From Plumapathes pennacea (Eukaryota; Cnidaria; Anthozoa; Antipatharia; Myriopathidae), in contig OZ038467.1 of the NCBI GenBank assembly GCA_964036295.1, positions 2,113,501 through 2,177,500 on the forward strand: 64,000 nucleotides of DNA. Direction: 5' to 3'. Below are positions 45,970 through 59,590 of this stretch, piece after piece; within the stretch, counting starts at the first letter, position 1, and each line of letters begins with the position of its first letter. The position numbers were made by a program, and so were the translations under genes. A model generated the notes under the pieces. The model saw nothing but the letters and a program-made list of their open reading frames with translations, did no database searches and was not told the DNA's origin.

Positions 45970-48344
45970 ACGCCCCCACCCTCCCCTCCCAGGGATCCAT
46001 TTGAACGAGCTGGTTGGTCGCGGCTTTAGGGGGCTATGTCACACATTTGTTATTTTGTCGTTGTTTTACTCAAACCGCGATAAGCATTTATTTATCTCTG
46101 TTTGTTTTCCACATTTCAATGGGTTTAGTCCTTTCTTTTCTTTTCATTTCTTTTTTATTTTCTTTTTTATTTTCTTTTATTTTTTTCCAAGCACATTTTT
46201 TTGTCCCTGTCAAGCTTAGTAACTTCTGCTAAAAACAGGTGGCACGGTTCCTTTAAAGCTGGTTCACACGTAAACACGTAACGTAACACGTAAACACAAG
46301 CACAGGCGAGAAATGTGTGCAATGGGCGACGCAACCAAGCGCGAGAAAAGAAAGGCATTTCGTATGTGTGAATCTGCGGGATGACGTAAGCACAAGTAGT
46401 TACTAACTTTCAATTCATTGTCGGCCATCTTGGTATCTACGCTTGTTCTGAAATGAGCGTCCCCCTGCGTCTGCGTGGCTTGAGCTTGCGTTCGTGTTCG
46501 TGTAAACCAGCCTTCGACCATCAAAGAAAAGTGGTCATTGTTGAGGGCCGCCGTTTGACTTAACAGCGTGCTACCAAGATGATAAAAGTGGCAATAGCAA
46601 GAAATGTCGTTTAATGGGCTGAAGTAATTGTGGTAGTTAAAACAATATTGTTGCCCCAATGGAGGTTCTTTGTGTCTGCTTCGGAGTCGCTCTAGTGTGT
46701 CTGCCGTTGATAGTGAAAGTGTGAATTAGTCGGAGAAAAACAGACGACCACGTAACAAATTCTCTATTTTTATAAATAGTTCAGTGTCATGCAGTATGTA
46801 TCGTGCAAGTGGGTTTTTATCTTCGTGTCGGAATTGGTCAGTTCGAAGTGTAATGCTGCTGTTTAGCCAGAGGTTTTCGGGAGAGCGGAACTGCATTCGA
46901 ACAGGGAATTTCCGTATACGTTCTTTTTACAAATCTTTGGGTTTCTCGAAGGGGTTAATATGAATTTGGAATTCCTGGTCCGCGACCAATCGTTTTTATC
47001 TCGGGGCTGATAGGCAAGTCGGGGTTGGGTTCAGCATAATCTGAGTACTTTTATTCCTAAATATTCCACTAAATTAACTAAGTTCAATTTCAACAAAACT
47101 CGCGTTGTGTTGACAGCGGTATGAAGTTGGCGTCTAGCTTAGCTCGCATTGACTGTTCAATTGTGTGTCGTGACGTTTTGCTCTGGAGTCGTTCTGTTAC
47201 CAAAGTTCAAGTTTCAATTTCGCCGTGGTATGTTTCCGAGGAAAGAGAATTTTGCGCTGTGTCCCAGATTTGGTAGTACCACTGCATTATTTCTTATTTT
47301 TGTTAATTCAAGCCAATCTGAGGTGACGAGACGAAGGGAAAGCAAGTCTGAGAATCGGTTCCAAACGTTTTTGTTTGTTTGATTCGTTAATCCCAGAGTG
47401 CAGAACCAATTTGTGTTCATCTAGAAAAGGAAACAAAAAAATGCAAATGTTTTGTTGATCAAATTCCATGAAAATCTTACAAACCGGCACCGATTTTCTT
47501 GGAAGAGTTGCAGGCAAAAACATGATGTCACGCGGTAGTGTTTCTTGGAAATGGTAGATTACGTCATAGAGGAGACGTCGCCTTCGTTCCTGGAACCGAG
47601 GACGGTTGCCTCTTTCCTGCATCGTCTCGCTCAAGATTCAAATGTTCACGCACTGAGGTATCTAGTATACTTGAATTAAAACCAGAATTGTACACTCCGT
47701 TTTAGGAATTTTCTCTCGGACAATAACAGTATTACAAAACAAGATATTTTATAATTGTCTAAGTGTAGTTGACTGCACTTTTATCTGGCTATTAACGCGA
47801 AGATTAATTAAGGAGGAAAGTGGCTAGATGTTCGGGGCGGGCGATAAATGGCCTGCAAGGCTAGTGTGTTGTGTCGAATATTTTGTGTCCACTTGAAAAT
47901 GGAAAGCAGGCGGGAATTTAGTCTTTCTTTAGCTGGAAAAAAATTAAATGATTTGCATATTTATGTTGCTTTATAAGATTAAAGAATCTCATCCATGATG
48001 CTTCGCGTGCTCAGAGTTACCGCGGCATTCTTGGAATTTTGGAGAACAAGCGCGCAAAGCATTGTGGTTATAGAGGATTCTTTGTGAAATTTCTTGTGTC
48101 CACGCAACTTAGATACTTGAAGGGCAAACGTAACAGCTGCATTGCGGGTAGGACTGGGGGACTTGTTATACCTCGTTATTTTGCACCGACAATGTTGAGA
48201 CGTGAGCCGCTTATGAGAGAAGCAATAAGCCGAAGGTGATGACGGTAACCGCATAGGAGATGAGAGGCGCACGTATGTGAACTTGAGTGGAACTTAAAGC
48301 GCTTTCCATTTGACCAAAAAAACGGAAATTTCGGGAAAAATCAA
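45970..48344. other. TAOK 3' flank and spacer
   Basis: T-rich 3' flank (46130-46195), then a MITE-like element at 46255-46513. The rest holds no frame with splice or domain support. Confidence 0.5.
46255..46513. repeat. MITE-like element, GCTGGTTCACACG ends, copy 4
   Basis: Ends AAAGCTGGTTCACACGTAAA and GTTCGTGTAAACCAGCCTT are inverse. Internal AAACACAAGCACAGGCG is mirrored by CTTGAGCTTGCGTTCGTG. Same family as 24221, 24906 and 45216. Confidence 0.8.
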
Positions 48345-48810
48345 ATGGAACCGCAAGCTTTCGGTAAGAAATTTTCGGAAATTGTGGACAACCTCGCGAC
48401 GTTGTCCTCTTTTTTTGAAAACGCCCTTAGTGTCGTTGCTGTTCACTTGGACGACAATTCGAAAACTGGCGGCAGTCGTTTTGCTCCGTCAAAGGCTGTG
48501 AATGCAATCGATCCTCTGCGAAAACGAAAAGCGATTGAACGAACAAAGAAGAGACGAGGTTACAAAGCTAAACATCTCGCGTTGCCGTCATCCTCCTGGT
48601 TTGCTCAAACTCTATTGGCGACTAACGGTTCGTGACTTTTGTATCGTGTTAGTGGTCTTACAACTGTGTGTGTATATAATTCTTTCTTTCTGGGGTGTGC
48701 GTGCAGATGCAGGTGCAATCGTGGAAGAAAATCGTCAGTTGCGTGGGTTCAGATGCCCGCAGCTTTGCTGTTCTCTATATCTAATTATGCGTAAATGTAA
48801 ATATTCGTAA
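48345..48810 (+). CDS. Possible small hypothetical gene, two exons
   Basis: A 96-codon frame from 48345 (start context AAATCAAATGGAAC) codes for a helix-rich N-terminus (FSEIVDNLATLSSFFENALS) and a basic stretch (DPLRKRKAIERTKKRRGYK). A weak donor at about 48630 (GTTCGT) and an acceptor at about 48707 (GTGTGCGTGCAG) would join it in phase to GAIVEENRQLRGF and a stop at 48810, about 130 residues in all. I recognise no family. The basic helical character could suit a nuclear or nucleic-acid-binding protein, but this is weak, and the ATG lies at the edge of a short inverted repeat (CCATTTGAC / TCAAATGG). It may not be a gene. Confidence 0.3.
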
Positions 48811-50411
48811 GGCATGGAATTGAGAATTATAAAGTACCGTAGGCATTAAAATAATTTCAACACTGTCATGAAGTTTTGATGCGCTGGTGTCAGGTCAAGC
48901 AAGCCCACGATGCGGTCAGTGGAGACCCGTGTAACTGTAAATTTTCGTGTTGCTGCGTGATTTAAAGCGGAAATAATCCGATAGCATTCAACTATTGTCA
49001 CGGCGTATTTCTGGATAACTGCAACGCTGCTCGTTTAAGCAGACGTTCGTGAGAGTGACGCATGAACAAACAGCGCGCGGAGTCCATCGCTGATGTTATT
49101 TCTGAGTGCTACGACCCAGTAAGGGTTTGTCGGCTGAAACTTTCAATCTCTCAAAACAGTTTAAAAATTGCATAGAAGTGATGACGTCACAAAGAAACCA
49201 TCTCAGAAATGTTGATTTTGACTCGGGACACTGAAGTTTTTGCCTTACGCAGCTCATTTCTGACATTTATCGTCAAACCCACATCCCCCCCTCCCCCCCC
49301 CCCCACCAAATCAAAGTTGCCTTTGGTAGTGCTCTCCTTTTGCGACGCCCTCAGAATCCCGAACAGTTGAAAGCTTATAAAATAAGAATTCGGCTGGTGC
49401 TCGTTTTTAGCCTCACCCCTTTTTTAGATTATGGTTGATAGCCAACGAGCACCATCATGACAATATCACTCTTTAAAATTAAATTTTACGCGCCCAGGGC
49501 GACAATATTCAGTTTTGCCCTTTCAACCTTAAGGGTGTCGTTAACCTCGACTGAAACGCGAATAAACACCCCATCCAACTTCTTGCCTGCGTAGCTTGGA
49601 ACTACGGCGGGAAAGGGGGAGAGGGCGGGAGTACCCAATTTGACAATTGTGGCCGAGAAGGCCTGAGGCGCAGTGTTTGTTTACAAAAGGGTTTCAGAGT
49701 CCACTTGAGATGCTTTCAGTTTTATCCAACACTGAAACGAATATCATTTTTAAAAATAATATCATCACACAGTCCCAGCGTCGATCGATGATTCACAATG
49801 GACATTAGAATTCTTTGCTATCGCAGCTGATCAGCGGGACGCCAACGGCCATGGCATTTTGGCAACAAGTTCTGTCAGTTTTGCTTGCCTTCAGAGAAGT
49901 TCGATTCTAATTAAAAGGCCACTCATTCCTCAACCCCTCTCTGGCGGCTTTTAATAAAGACGTGCGTCATTACCGATTAGCGCAAGACGTAATATTCAGA
50001 AAATTCTGGTCAGGTTAATTTTCAGATTGTTGGGGTTTTCCAGAACTTTCAGATTTAAAAACAAAAGATTCTTTTAAGCAGTGTCGCCCTGACTACTGTC
50101 CGTCGTCTCATGCCAGTAAAAGCGTTTATTCAGCTGACTTCTCTATAAATACAAACTGTCATCGTTACAGCACGTATCACTTCCGGAGTAATCGGAATTC
50201 CAATGTCAATCAGTTGACTTCATTGAAAAAGAATCCCACAGCCCAATACGAACCAGTAAAATGCGAGGAATTGTCAAATAATGTGAGAGGCCCAAAGGTT
50301 AAACGTTGTTTTCAAAGAACCAAATGCAGTATTACAGGAAAATCATAGAAGAAACACGTCGACTCTCAGCCACTTCCGGTTTATTCGGGATTCAACGTTT
50401 CAGCTACGAAG
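48811..50411. other. Spacer and probable BCR promoter/5' UTR
   Basis: No gene supported. It holds a C-rich tract at 49286-49304 and AT-rich unique DNA. The last few hundred bases before 50412 likely contain the BCR 5' UTR; no TATA box or initiator is clear. Confidence 0.45.
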
Positions 50412-53400
50412 ATGACGCCACATTTCCACGATTCCAAAAGTCGACCAGCAACGTCCTCAGTTTCGTCTCAACCTGCAGATGAAGAAAACACGACCATGGA
50501 GAGAAGAGAGAGGTTCGTAAAGGCCTGGAATGAAACATTTGATGGAACAGAGCCACCAGATTTGGATTTTGGCGATGATTCTCTCTCGCAAAGGCGGGAT
50601 TTGTGTACGAAAAACCTCCAAGAGGCTCTAACTTTAATGAAGAGAGAAGGGTTCATTCTCAAATGGATCAGCGATGTTTTAAGTCTTGAGAACAGCACTA
50701 GGAAGGACCCAGATTTAGACAAAGTCTTGAGAATTTTACTGTATAACTCCACTGGTGACGACCCTAAGTCGGGGAAGGATTTCGACGCTGAATCGCCATC
50801 ATCGTCGAGCGAACGACCACCAGTAATTCAAGAAAATGGGCACCAACATCATACTCACATTTCCCATCAAGGGAATAGCCTTATATTCGATGTTTGTGAC
50901 ACTTCGCAAGGTCTTAGCCGAGTGAGTCCAGAGGGCAATATAGAGTTGAAGTATGGCCATGTAAACACGAGTGATTCCGCTGTGTCTGGTAGCGGAAGTG
51001 TAGTTCATGTGGAGAAGCCGTCAGATGACTTTCAAGACCCAGATGCATCCAGTACCGCTGAATTATTTAGGAGTGACACAAATGAACTAGACGAAAACGA
51101 AAATAAGGGAGGAGATGCAGTTGATGTCAACGAAAGTAATGAGGATCCCACCAATGACGGGGCGGAAAAAGTCGAATTGAACGATTGTTATCTTAGCACA
51201 GAAGACGTTGTTGCCCGCGGAGGGATACAGAGTCTGTCCTCTGTCGGAATTTTGGAGCCATCAGCGGCGTTGTGTGATAGCTCTTTGCCACTTGATGTTA
51301 TGTCAGAATCTCAAACTACAGCAGGTAGTAACGACAAAGTGAAACTCTACGGGGAAAACGCTATTAAATGTCGGACTGCAGATTTGCAAGAGGATTACGA
51401 AAACAACCCCCCTAGCATTATTATATCTGGTGATCATGAAATTGAAAGTTCTGAAACATTGATCACAGGTTCGAAGTGTTCCGAGGAAGGCCAGAAGGGA
51501 ATCGAAAGTCATGCTGAAACTCAACAAAACAATTCTGACAAAACGCCTTCGAGTCACGGAAATTTCCTCTCCCACTCGGAAAAGGGAAATGAGGAACAAG
51601 ACAGGTGTGAGGAGGAAACTCCAGGTGCCGAAATCGAAGTTGTAGACGACTTGATATCTTATTTGGATCAGGTCGAACTAGCGAGCAGCGATGAAGACGA
51701 TTCACCTGGTGATGACCCAATCCTGTGCATGGCCCGGCGAGGAATACGTTACAATTCAGACTTTAGAAGCCGAAAGCTCGATTCGGTTCGTTCAGTTGGG
51801 AATGCGAGCATTGCAAGTATGGACTCTTGCGTGGGTGGCTGGGCGCTTGATCTGGCCGCTAGTGAAATGCATGATTCTTCAGACGAAAATATCATTGGAG
51901 ATGAAAACACTAAAACCAAACGGAAGATATCGCAGAAGAAGAGCCCAGGTGTAGATGAAGGGAAAATGTTCATTGACCTAAAAGGGGAAGATGGTGATGA
52001 GTTTGTTCCTACAAGGCCACCACGTCGAAACAAGACAGAGAAAAGGTCTAGAACGATGGAGTCGCCAAAGAGGTTACATGCTGTGGGAGATGATGATGTT
52101 TTTAAACGGGAGGATGATGGATATGAAGGTGAAGTCTTCTATAATATTAAACATACCCTGCCCCCCCCCCCCCCCCCCCCCAATCCCCCTTGCTCCAGAC
52201 ATTTGGGTTGTGAAATCCCCTTTTCACTGTATCTGTAGCCAGAAAAAGTGTGATGAATGGCTTTCAAAAAATATTTTTTGTTAATCATAAATGTTTATTT
52301 TTGACATATTATGAAAATAGTTCCCCCTTTATGTATACAGCCATTAGCTTTGCACACAAATACATGTTTTTCATTTTCATCGTACAAATTTCCATAATGA
52401 TTTAAAATTGCATTTCAAGTGCAAAGAATTTATTGTGTATAGAATTGGTGGTCACACTTTTGATGTGTTTTGTTAAATTCTATTCAATTCAACTTGGAAT
52501 TACATGAAGTATGATACTTAGAGCAGCTGAATTTGAGAGTACTGTAGCTTTCAATGTTATATATCTGAAATAAATCTGACACTGATCCATTTGTGCATAT
52601 AATTTATGCTTGTTTGCAGTAGGGTTTTAAAGTGTTGACACTAAAGTTTTATGGATCAGCAGTTGCCTGTACTGTCACACTTCAGCTATTGTTAAAAAAT
52701 ATATATAGATGCATACTGTATAAGGCCTTACTGTACATAACAAAATTCTCTATTAATCCAGAGTTGATGCTTTCTAAAAAACAGTACATTATTTTACTTA
52801 GAGAAAAGCTGATGGAGCTATTGATTCTCACTACATCACTTGTTCATGTACATTGTGTCCTTCAGTGGTTAGGAGAGTTTACTTTGTATTATGCCCTTGG
52901 CTTCCCTGTTTCTCTCTCTTTCTCTTCTGTCTCCCCTTCCCTCCCCTCCCTTGTCATCAATACTACACAGTATAATTTGGTATCAGTTTCACTATTTAGC
53001 TTTTATATTTGCCTAATGATTGATTCACACTGTGCAGGTGACAAGGAAGGAAAGTCTGTGGAAAATAAGGCGGGAGAAAATGGTGTGCGTACACGAAGTC
53101 ACACTGGTGGCATTGATCACAGGAAGAAGCGAAAAGCTCGAGGTTCAGATGTGGTTTTTGATGGGAGCAATATTGATTTTATGTCATCACCATTTGGCTC
53201 CCCTGAGACCAGCACAGCAAATCAGGTATACAGAATGTGTTTTGCATGTCCCCTACACATTGTACATGATTGTATAATGAATAACACATCAAGGCAATTA
53301 CTGCCTTTCAATGCTCTACCTATAATGTTTAGCTTTATGCAGAGATCTCCCACATTCCTGCCTCATTTTATGCTCTCCCATGAACTCTTGCTTTGTGTAG

Positions 53401-56400
53401 TTGCCTTGTTGCCTCTCTTATTGGCAGAAATCTGCTTCAACTCTAAATTTCAGTGTATACCCCGCATAGAGTTCCAACCCGGCTTAGGCCCTGGCCTGAA
53501 TCTCCCCCCTCCCCCACATACACCCCCTCCTCTCCCCCTTGGAAATTTGATGAGTTTGTCATATGCAGGATATTGATGTGAGTTTGGCAGGTCTGCAGAT
53601 TGTTGTTTTATCTCACTGTCACTTTCACTGTGTAGAACCTGGATGACTATGATGAAGGTGATGCTGAGAAACTTCACAAGAGAAAGTGGGTTGTGTCTGC
53701 AGTGCTGGACAGTGAAAAGGGCTACTTAGAATGCCTGAACAGACTGGTCCAGGTGAGGTCAATCAGGTTCATTTCTTTCTTTGCTAGTAATAAAAATATA
53801 CTCATTTCTTATTGAGTAAATTATGGACCTTTGCACATCTTACAATGACTTTATAGTTGTTTGCAGTCAACTCCCTCTTAACGGACACTCTAAGATGGAC
53901 AGTCCTTTCTAAGAAGGACACCTGGTAGGGATGGTCCCTGCCGTTTCTTCTGTCATTTACTTTAACTGAATTTATTCTAAGACTGATACCACTTTAAAAA
54001 GGACAGTTAGAGCTGGTCCCGAGGGTGTCCATTTTAAAGGGAGTTGACTGAGTGTACGCCCATTTGAGAATGGTCAAACACCTGGGATGCATACAGTAGC
54101 ACTTGAATTAGGATAAACAGGACAAGCCACATTCTGATTAAAAACAGAGAAGTGTACCCAGGAAGAGCATACATTGCATGAATAGAGAAAACATGCTCAT
54201 TTTAGTGCAATAGTGGACCCAGATATTCATTCAATGGGTTTATTGATATAGTGTTGTTGTGAGAGGCTGTCTGGCTATTTTTCTTTTGACAACATTACTA
54301 AATGTGTATTAAGACACTATGATGATGTTTATAACTTTTTGATTTGCCTTTTTGTGCAGCATATGAGACCACTGAGGTTAACAATTGGAACATCAAGTCA
54401 AGTTCTGTCATTGTCGGACTTTGAGAAGATCTTTTACAAAGTTGAAGAAATTCACAGCATCCACACCAAGTTTTACAGTGACTTGGAGCAACGAGTAACT
54501 AACTGGAGCATCAGGCAAATTATTGGAGATCTTTTCCTTGCTCTGGTAAGACGTTAAAATAATGCTAATGTTTCTCAAAGTGCCTTGAAAACTTTGTAGT
54601 ACTACTGCACATGTAAAAACTGAACTTGTTACAACATTCTAACATGTATAATATGTATACAATAGAGTGGTAAAGTGATGACGTCATAAAAATATTACTT
54701 TGGAAATAACGGACTTTGCGCAATTCTTCAGAATGGCCTATCTAAAAAAAGTTCACACAGAAAAAATTGGCTCTTTAGTGCATTAAAAAGCTGAGATATA
54801 GGCTTTTGAAGTTCAAATTGCTTCATACTAAACCCTCTTATTTGGTGTTGGTTCCTTTGATTTGGAACCAGTGCTAAATAAGAGAGTTTAGTTAAGACTA
54901 TCTCGAACTTTAAACTTCTCTATCTTCGCTTTCCGTAGGGCTAGCGATTTGAAATTTTGCACATGTTCTTTCAGCAGCTGTGTATATCGCATGATGTGGT
55001 TTTGAGATTTGAATGGAAAAGTTTGCAAAATGAGGACGTCACACTTTACCACTCTATACAAACTGCATAATGACACTGTAAAAGAAGTGGAAGATTTTCA
55101 CTTGGTCTTTGACTTATCTTACAGTAATGTTGGTTTGCCATGTTTGTCTAAGGGGCCTCTGGTGGAATGTAGGTTTCTTTGCAACCATCATTTTCCCAGT
55201 CCATCTAGGTTTAATTTAGATAATTTATTTTTTCTTGTGCAGACATTCCAATCTGGTGTATACAAGGAATACATTGGAAACTACAACACTGTGTTGGACA
55301 CCATTCACAAATGCAAGGCAAACAATGAACAATTCCATGACATATTCTGCAAGGTAAACAAGCTTGCTTTATTTGATGTGAAAGTCGGTACATTAGTACA
55401 GGATTTTGATTGGGAGAAGTCAGGGAAGCAATAACATTAATTTGAGTTTTCTTATGTTTTGGTAAGCTACTGTTTACAATACTGTACTTCTACAGAATTG
55501 CCACATGTTAACACATTAATTTTGTAGTATTTAAAAGTAACATAGTTTCCACTCTCTATTTATGCTCAATGTGTACTGCTGTCCCCTAATGATATGGGGT
55601 CAATAACATTAGATTTGTTTTCTGAAAGGACATGAATAATTTCATAAATTCTTGTTGACATTTCGCAGGAAGTCAAACTACAGTCACTTCAAGAAGTAAC
55701 GACTTTGGAAGGTGAGAAAGTGGATCCAGTCTCAAGTTTATCTTTTCCTGGACATTTGTACCCAACCCTTAGTGCCACCTGTTTGTTTTATTGAGACCTC
55801 ATCCATCAAAGACTTGACTGTGTTTCAAGTTTCTCATGTTATTTCTGTGCTTAGTAAAAATGGTATATTTTGTGGCAGCTAATGTACATGCATAATGGCC
55901 AAAAGATCTTGGTTTGAAGGTTAAACAGGTTCTCACAAGATATTATAATGTGTGTGTTGTGAGAGGTCAGTCAAGAATAGATATTAGCTGTGGTGCACTG
56001 GTTGTTTGTATCATATTGTGTTTTCTGACCTTAAGTGACCGCAATATTGTGCTCTAGCTATCTTCATGAATATATATATTCTGTGTTTAGATTGTATGCA
56101 TGCGTGCTGAATGTAAAGGAATGCGGTTCTAAAATGGGAGTGGTGTGTGTTTGGAATGACTGTCATGCGGTTAATGTTCAACTATATTGTTCTGGGAATA
56201 CAGAACTGCATTTCTGCAATGTTTTTGTGATGGGTTTGAGATACTATGTAACTGTGTAATGTGTGAGAGTTTAGAGTAATACAGGTGTTATGTGCAAGAT
56301 GTGAATGTAGTGTGCAATTGATTGTTTGAGAGTAAGCTTATAGTAATTGTTTTGTGGTTGTGGCTGTGATGGGTCAAAGGCGTGTAATGTCGTCAAAAGA

Positions 56401-59400
56401 ACATGGTCAAAAACAGAAGCTCATTAGGTTGTTTCGTAGCCGTCATTTGTGATCGATATTGAGAGAGTATAGAGGGCGGAAAACCACAAGCTTTTGTTGT
56501 CGTCATTCAAGAAGGAAAAATCCTTCACCACAACTCTTCCCCCGCCATGACTTAGTAAAAAAAAAAAACTAATACAATGGACAATCTAAAATTATTATAC
56601 TTTTACGTTGAATTACAACTGACATCCAAGCCTCCTAGTGTCTGCACTATCTATAGTAGCTAGGAGCGCGGAATAGAGACGATAACAGACTGTGTACTGT
56701 GTAAAAAGTAGTTTTTGGAGCGCGTCTCCTTCACGGTGGAGTGACACTGCTTTTTTTTTTTTCTTTTTTTTTTACATTTCAGGACTCTTTAGTAAACCTG
56801 TAGACCGTATTGGAAGATACATCACCAATTTCAATGTGAGGGACACTTTATGAAGTACTTTATGTACATATTCACGTTTTCTTTCTCTTCGCTCGTATAC
56901 TGCTAATTACGGCGTTTCTCACTTCAAATGCATAAAAATAGTAATAAAGCAAAAACAACTTCGCTGATCAAACTCGCCTGTTGCATTGAAAGGCGAAATA
57001 AGCTCTCGCGATTCAACTTAGGTGGCTAATTTTGCTGCTTGAGTATCGCGGACGTATCTCAGTAAAACTCCTTTCAAAAATGTCTTCCAGCTTTGTTAAA
57101 TCACGACCCACATTAGATAATTATTTCCGCTTTATTGATTTGTTCCACGAAAATTTTTCACTCAAACGTGTTTTTTTTTTTTTTTTTTTTTGAGTAATGG
57201 AGTGATTTATTTGATTCCATGACAAGCGAGCTGCTGTTATAATTTGTAACAGACTTCATTTAATTGCGACTTGAAAATCAGTCATCCGCAAAGTAGTTTT
57301 AATCTTTCAAAAATGAGTGTTTTATATCTTGTTTTAGCACTTTTCTCGAGTAACACAAGATCTGCCTACTGCTGAAAGCTCCTTCTTAATTATCTGTTTT
57401 ATCTCTCTCGCTCTTAGGATCTGATTAAACAGACCCCTGAAGAGCACCCTGATTTTCCGCTGCTAAAGGACGTTCGACAGTCCACACAGGATTTTCTGGC
57501 GAACATCAGCGGCGACCAAAGGGACGGGCCGGTAAGTCACACCAGATAAGTAGAGAATTTTAGAAGACTAAGAAGTGAGTCACGTGTCCAACGTGAACCT
57601 TAAACGCACTATAAAAAACCTGCACGGAGATCTTCCTAAGGATGTATCTTAAGATCTTCCTAAGAAAGATCTTGAAAAAGTTTTGATTAAACAAAGTGGT
57701 TCCGCTTATAAAGCAATCATGGTGAGATCTCAAAATTGTGTAACCTTCCGCGGAGTTTTACGATCATTCTTTTGGTTTTCAGCCTGCAAGAGTGAAGAAG
57801 GACCACAGACTTCTCAAGGACTCGTTCATTGTGGATCTAGTGGGTAAGGGTTTGCATTGATTTAGTTTGGTGAAAGTAGTTGTAAGTAAGGTGTAAGTAA
57901 GTTTAAGAGTTTGGTGTAAGTAGTTGTAAGTAAGATGTAAGTAAGTTTAAGATGTATTTGTCTCGTACTCGGTTCCGTATATAGAGGATATTACACGGCG
58001 GCGCGAAGATATGAATTTTATTTTTGAGTGGTAAAAACAATATTTTACGAACGAGCGCTTCGCGAGTGAGTAAAATATTGTTTTTACCACGAGAAAATAA
58101 AATCCATATCTTCAAGCCGCCGTGTAATTTTCTTTTTATTATATTAGACACGAGTGTTTTACGTGAAGATGGAAAAAACAACCGGGCAAAAGCGGGAAAT
58201 GATGCCAACGATATCCTCACTAGTGAGGATATGGAAAATACGCCACTCGGGTCCCGGATGTAGTTTCGTATGGATTTTACGCACGGTATATTTTCCAGTA
58301 AAACACTCGTGTCTATATAATAAAGTCGGCTATTTAAGTGTGCACTATTGATAAAACTGGGATTTACAGTCAGTAGGTAATGTGATTGTGTGTTGTGGCC
58401 TCTGACAGTATAACGTCTAATTTTGATTGTTTCTGTTTATTCCCTCAGATGGAGTTCGCAAGATCCGCCATCTCTTCTTGTTCAATGACGTTTTGATGTG
58501 CAACAAGAGGAAGATATCTGGAAGGTATGACATCAGGGCCTCGGTCAGACAGACACGTAAATTCACAGACAGACATTAAGTTGCGGGGGATTTACATGAT
58601 GCCAGTATGTAACTTCCATTTCGATATACGAGTTCGTTCCGGCTCCCACTTGTATTTCTTACATGATGCCGATACGAAATGCCGCACCGTTACGAATTCA
58701 CTACGTTTTTTGTACCGGATCTGATCACATTTTGTACGAGTGTCATGCAAACGTGGTACGAGGTTTCGTTGCGGTACGAAAGACTGGAACGGGTAGAGCA
58801 TGCGTACTGGTGACTGATATCGCTTGAAATAACGAGGGCGCACATAAACATCTGTGTCAGTCCGGTACAACGAACTCCGATATAAACGAAGTCGCACTGG
58901 TATCACGCAAAAAACACCTCCTTAGATTCAAACACCTATGTTCCTAGTCTCTAACTCTGTCCCTGTCTCGTTTGACGTTTTGCCTTTTAGGAATGAGACA
59001 TACTTCTGTAAGTGGTACATTCCAATGTGTGAGTTGCAGTTCCATCGCGTGGAGGACTCTGAAGGTTAGAATTATCTAAATTCTCCCAACTACCACAAGC
59101 AAACTGTATAAATTAGGTAATGAGATTTTACAGCTGAGTCAGTTGTCGTCGAACGCGTGATATGTTTGGGAGAATTCTCAACAAAGGGAGATTATCGGGA
59201 GAGAAAGGCAGACGTAAAATATTGTTACGTGTGACTCGTTTCCAGGTCCGCAAGTTGTCCCGGTGACAAGTCAGACAGAACTGGACGTGCTCAAGGGAAG
59301 AATTGCGAGCACGAAGGCCGAGATACGGCGGGAGAAGGGCGTGGCGTTGTCACGCAGTCCGGAGACATCCCCTTCTCTAAGGGTAGGCGCATTGTGTCTG

Positions 59401-59556
59401 TGTGTCTCATCTGTTTGTCTGTATATGTGTCTAATCTTTGTGTCTCCTGTGTCTAATCTTTCCCTGAGTTGCTCATCTTTGTATGTGTGGTTTATCTGCT
59501 TGTCTTTGTGTGTGTCTGTGTAGGCAGTCAATCAGATAGACCGGGAGCAGATTATA

Positions 59557-59590
<34 letters not shown>

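Noticed and set aside
52632..53576. Open frame of 314 codons on the plus strand
   Set aside because: Only 53038-53225 is supported as a BCR exon; the flanks are intron read-through with hydrophobic, low-complexity translation.
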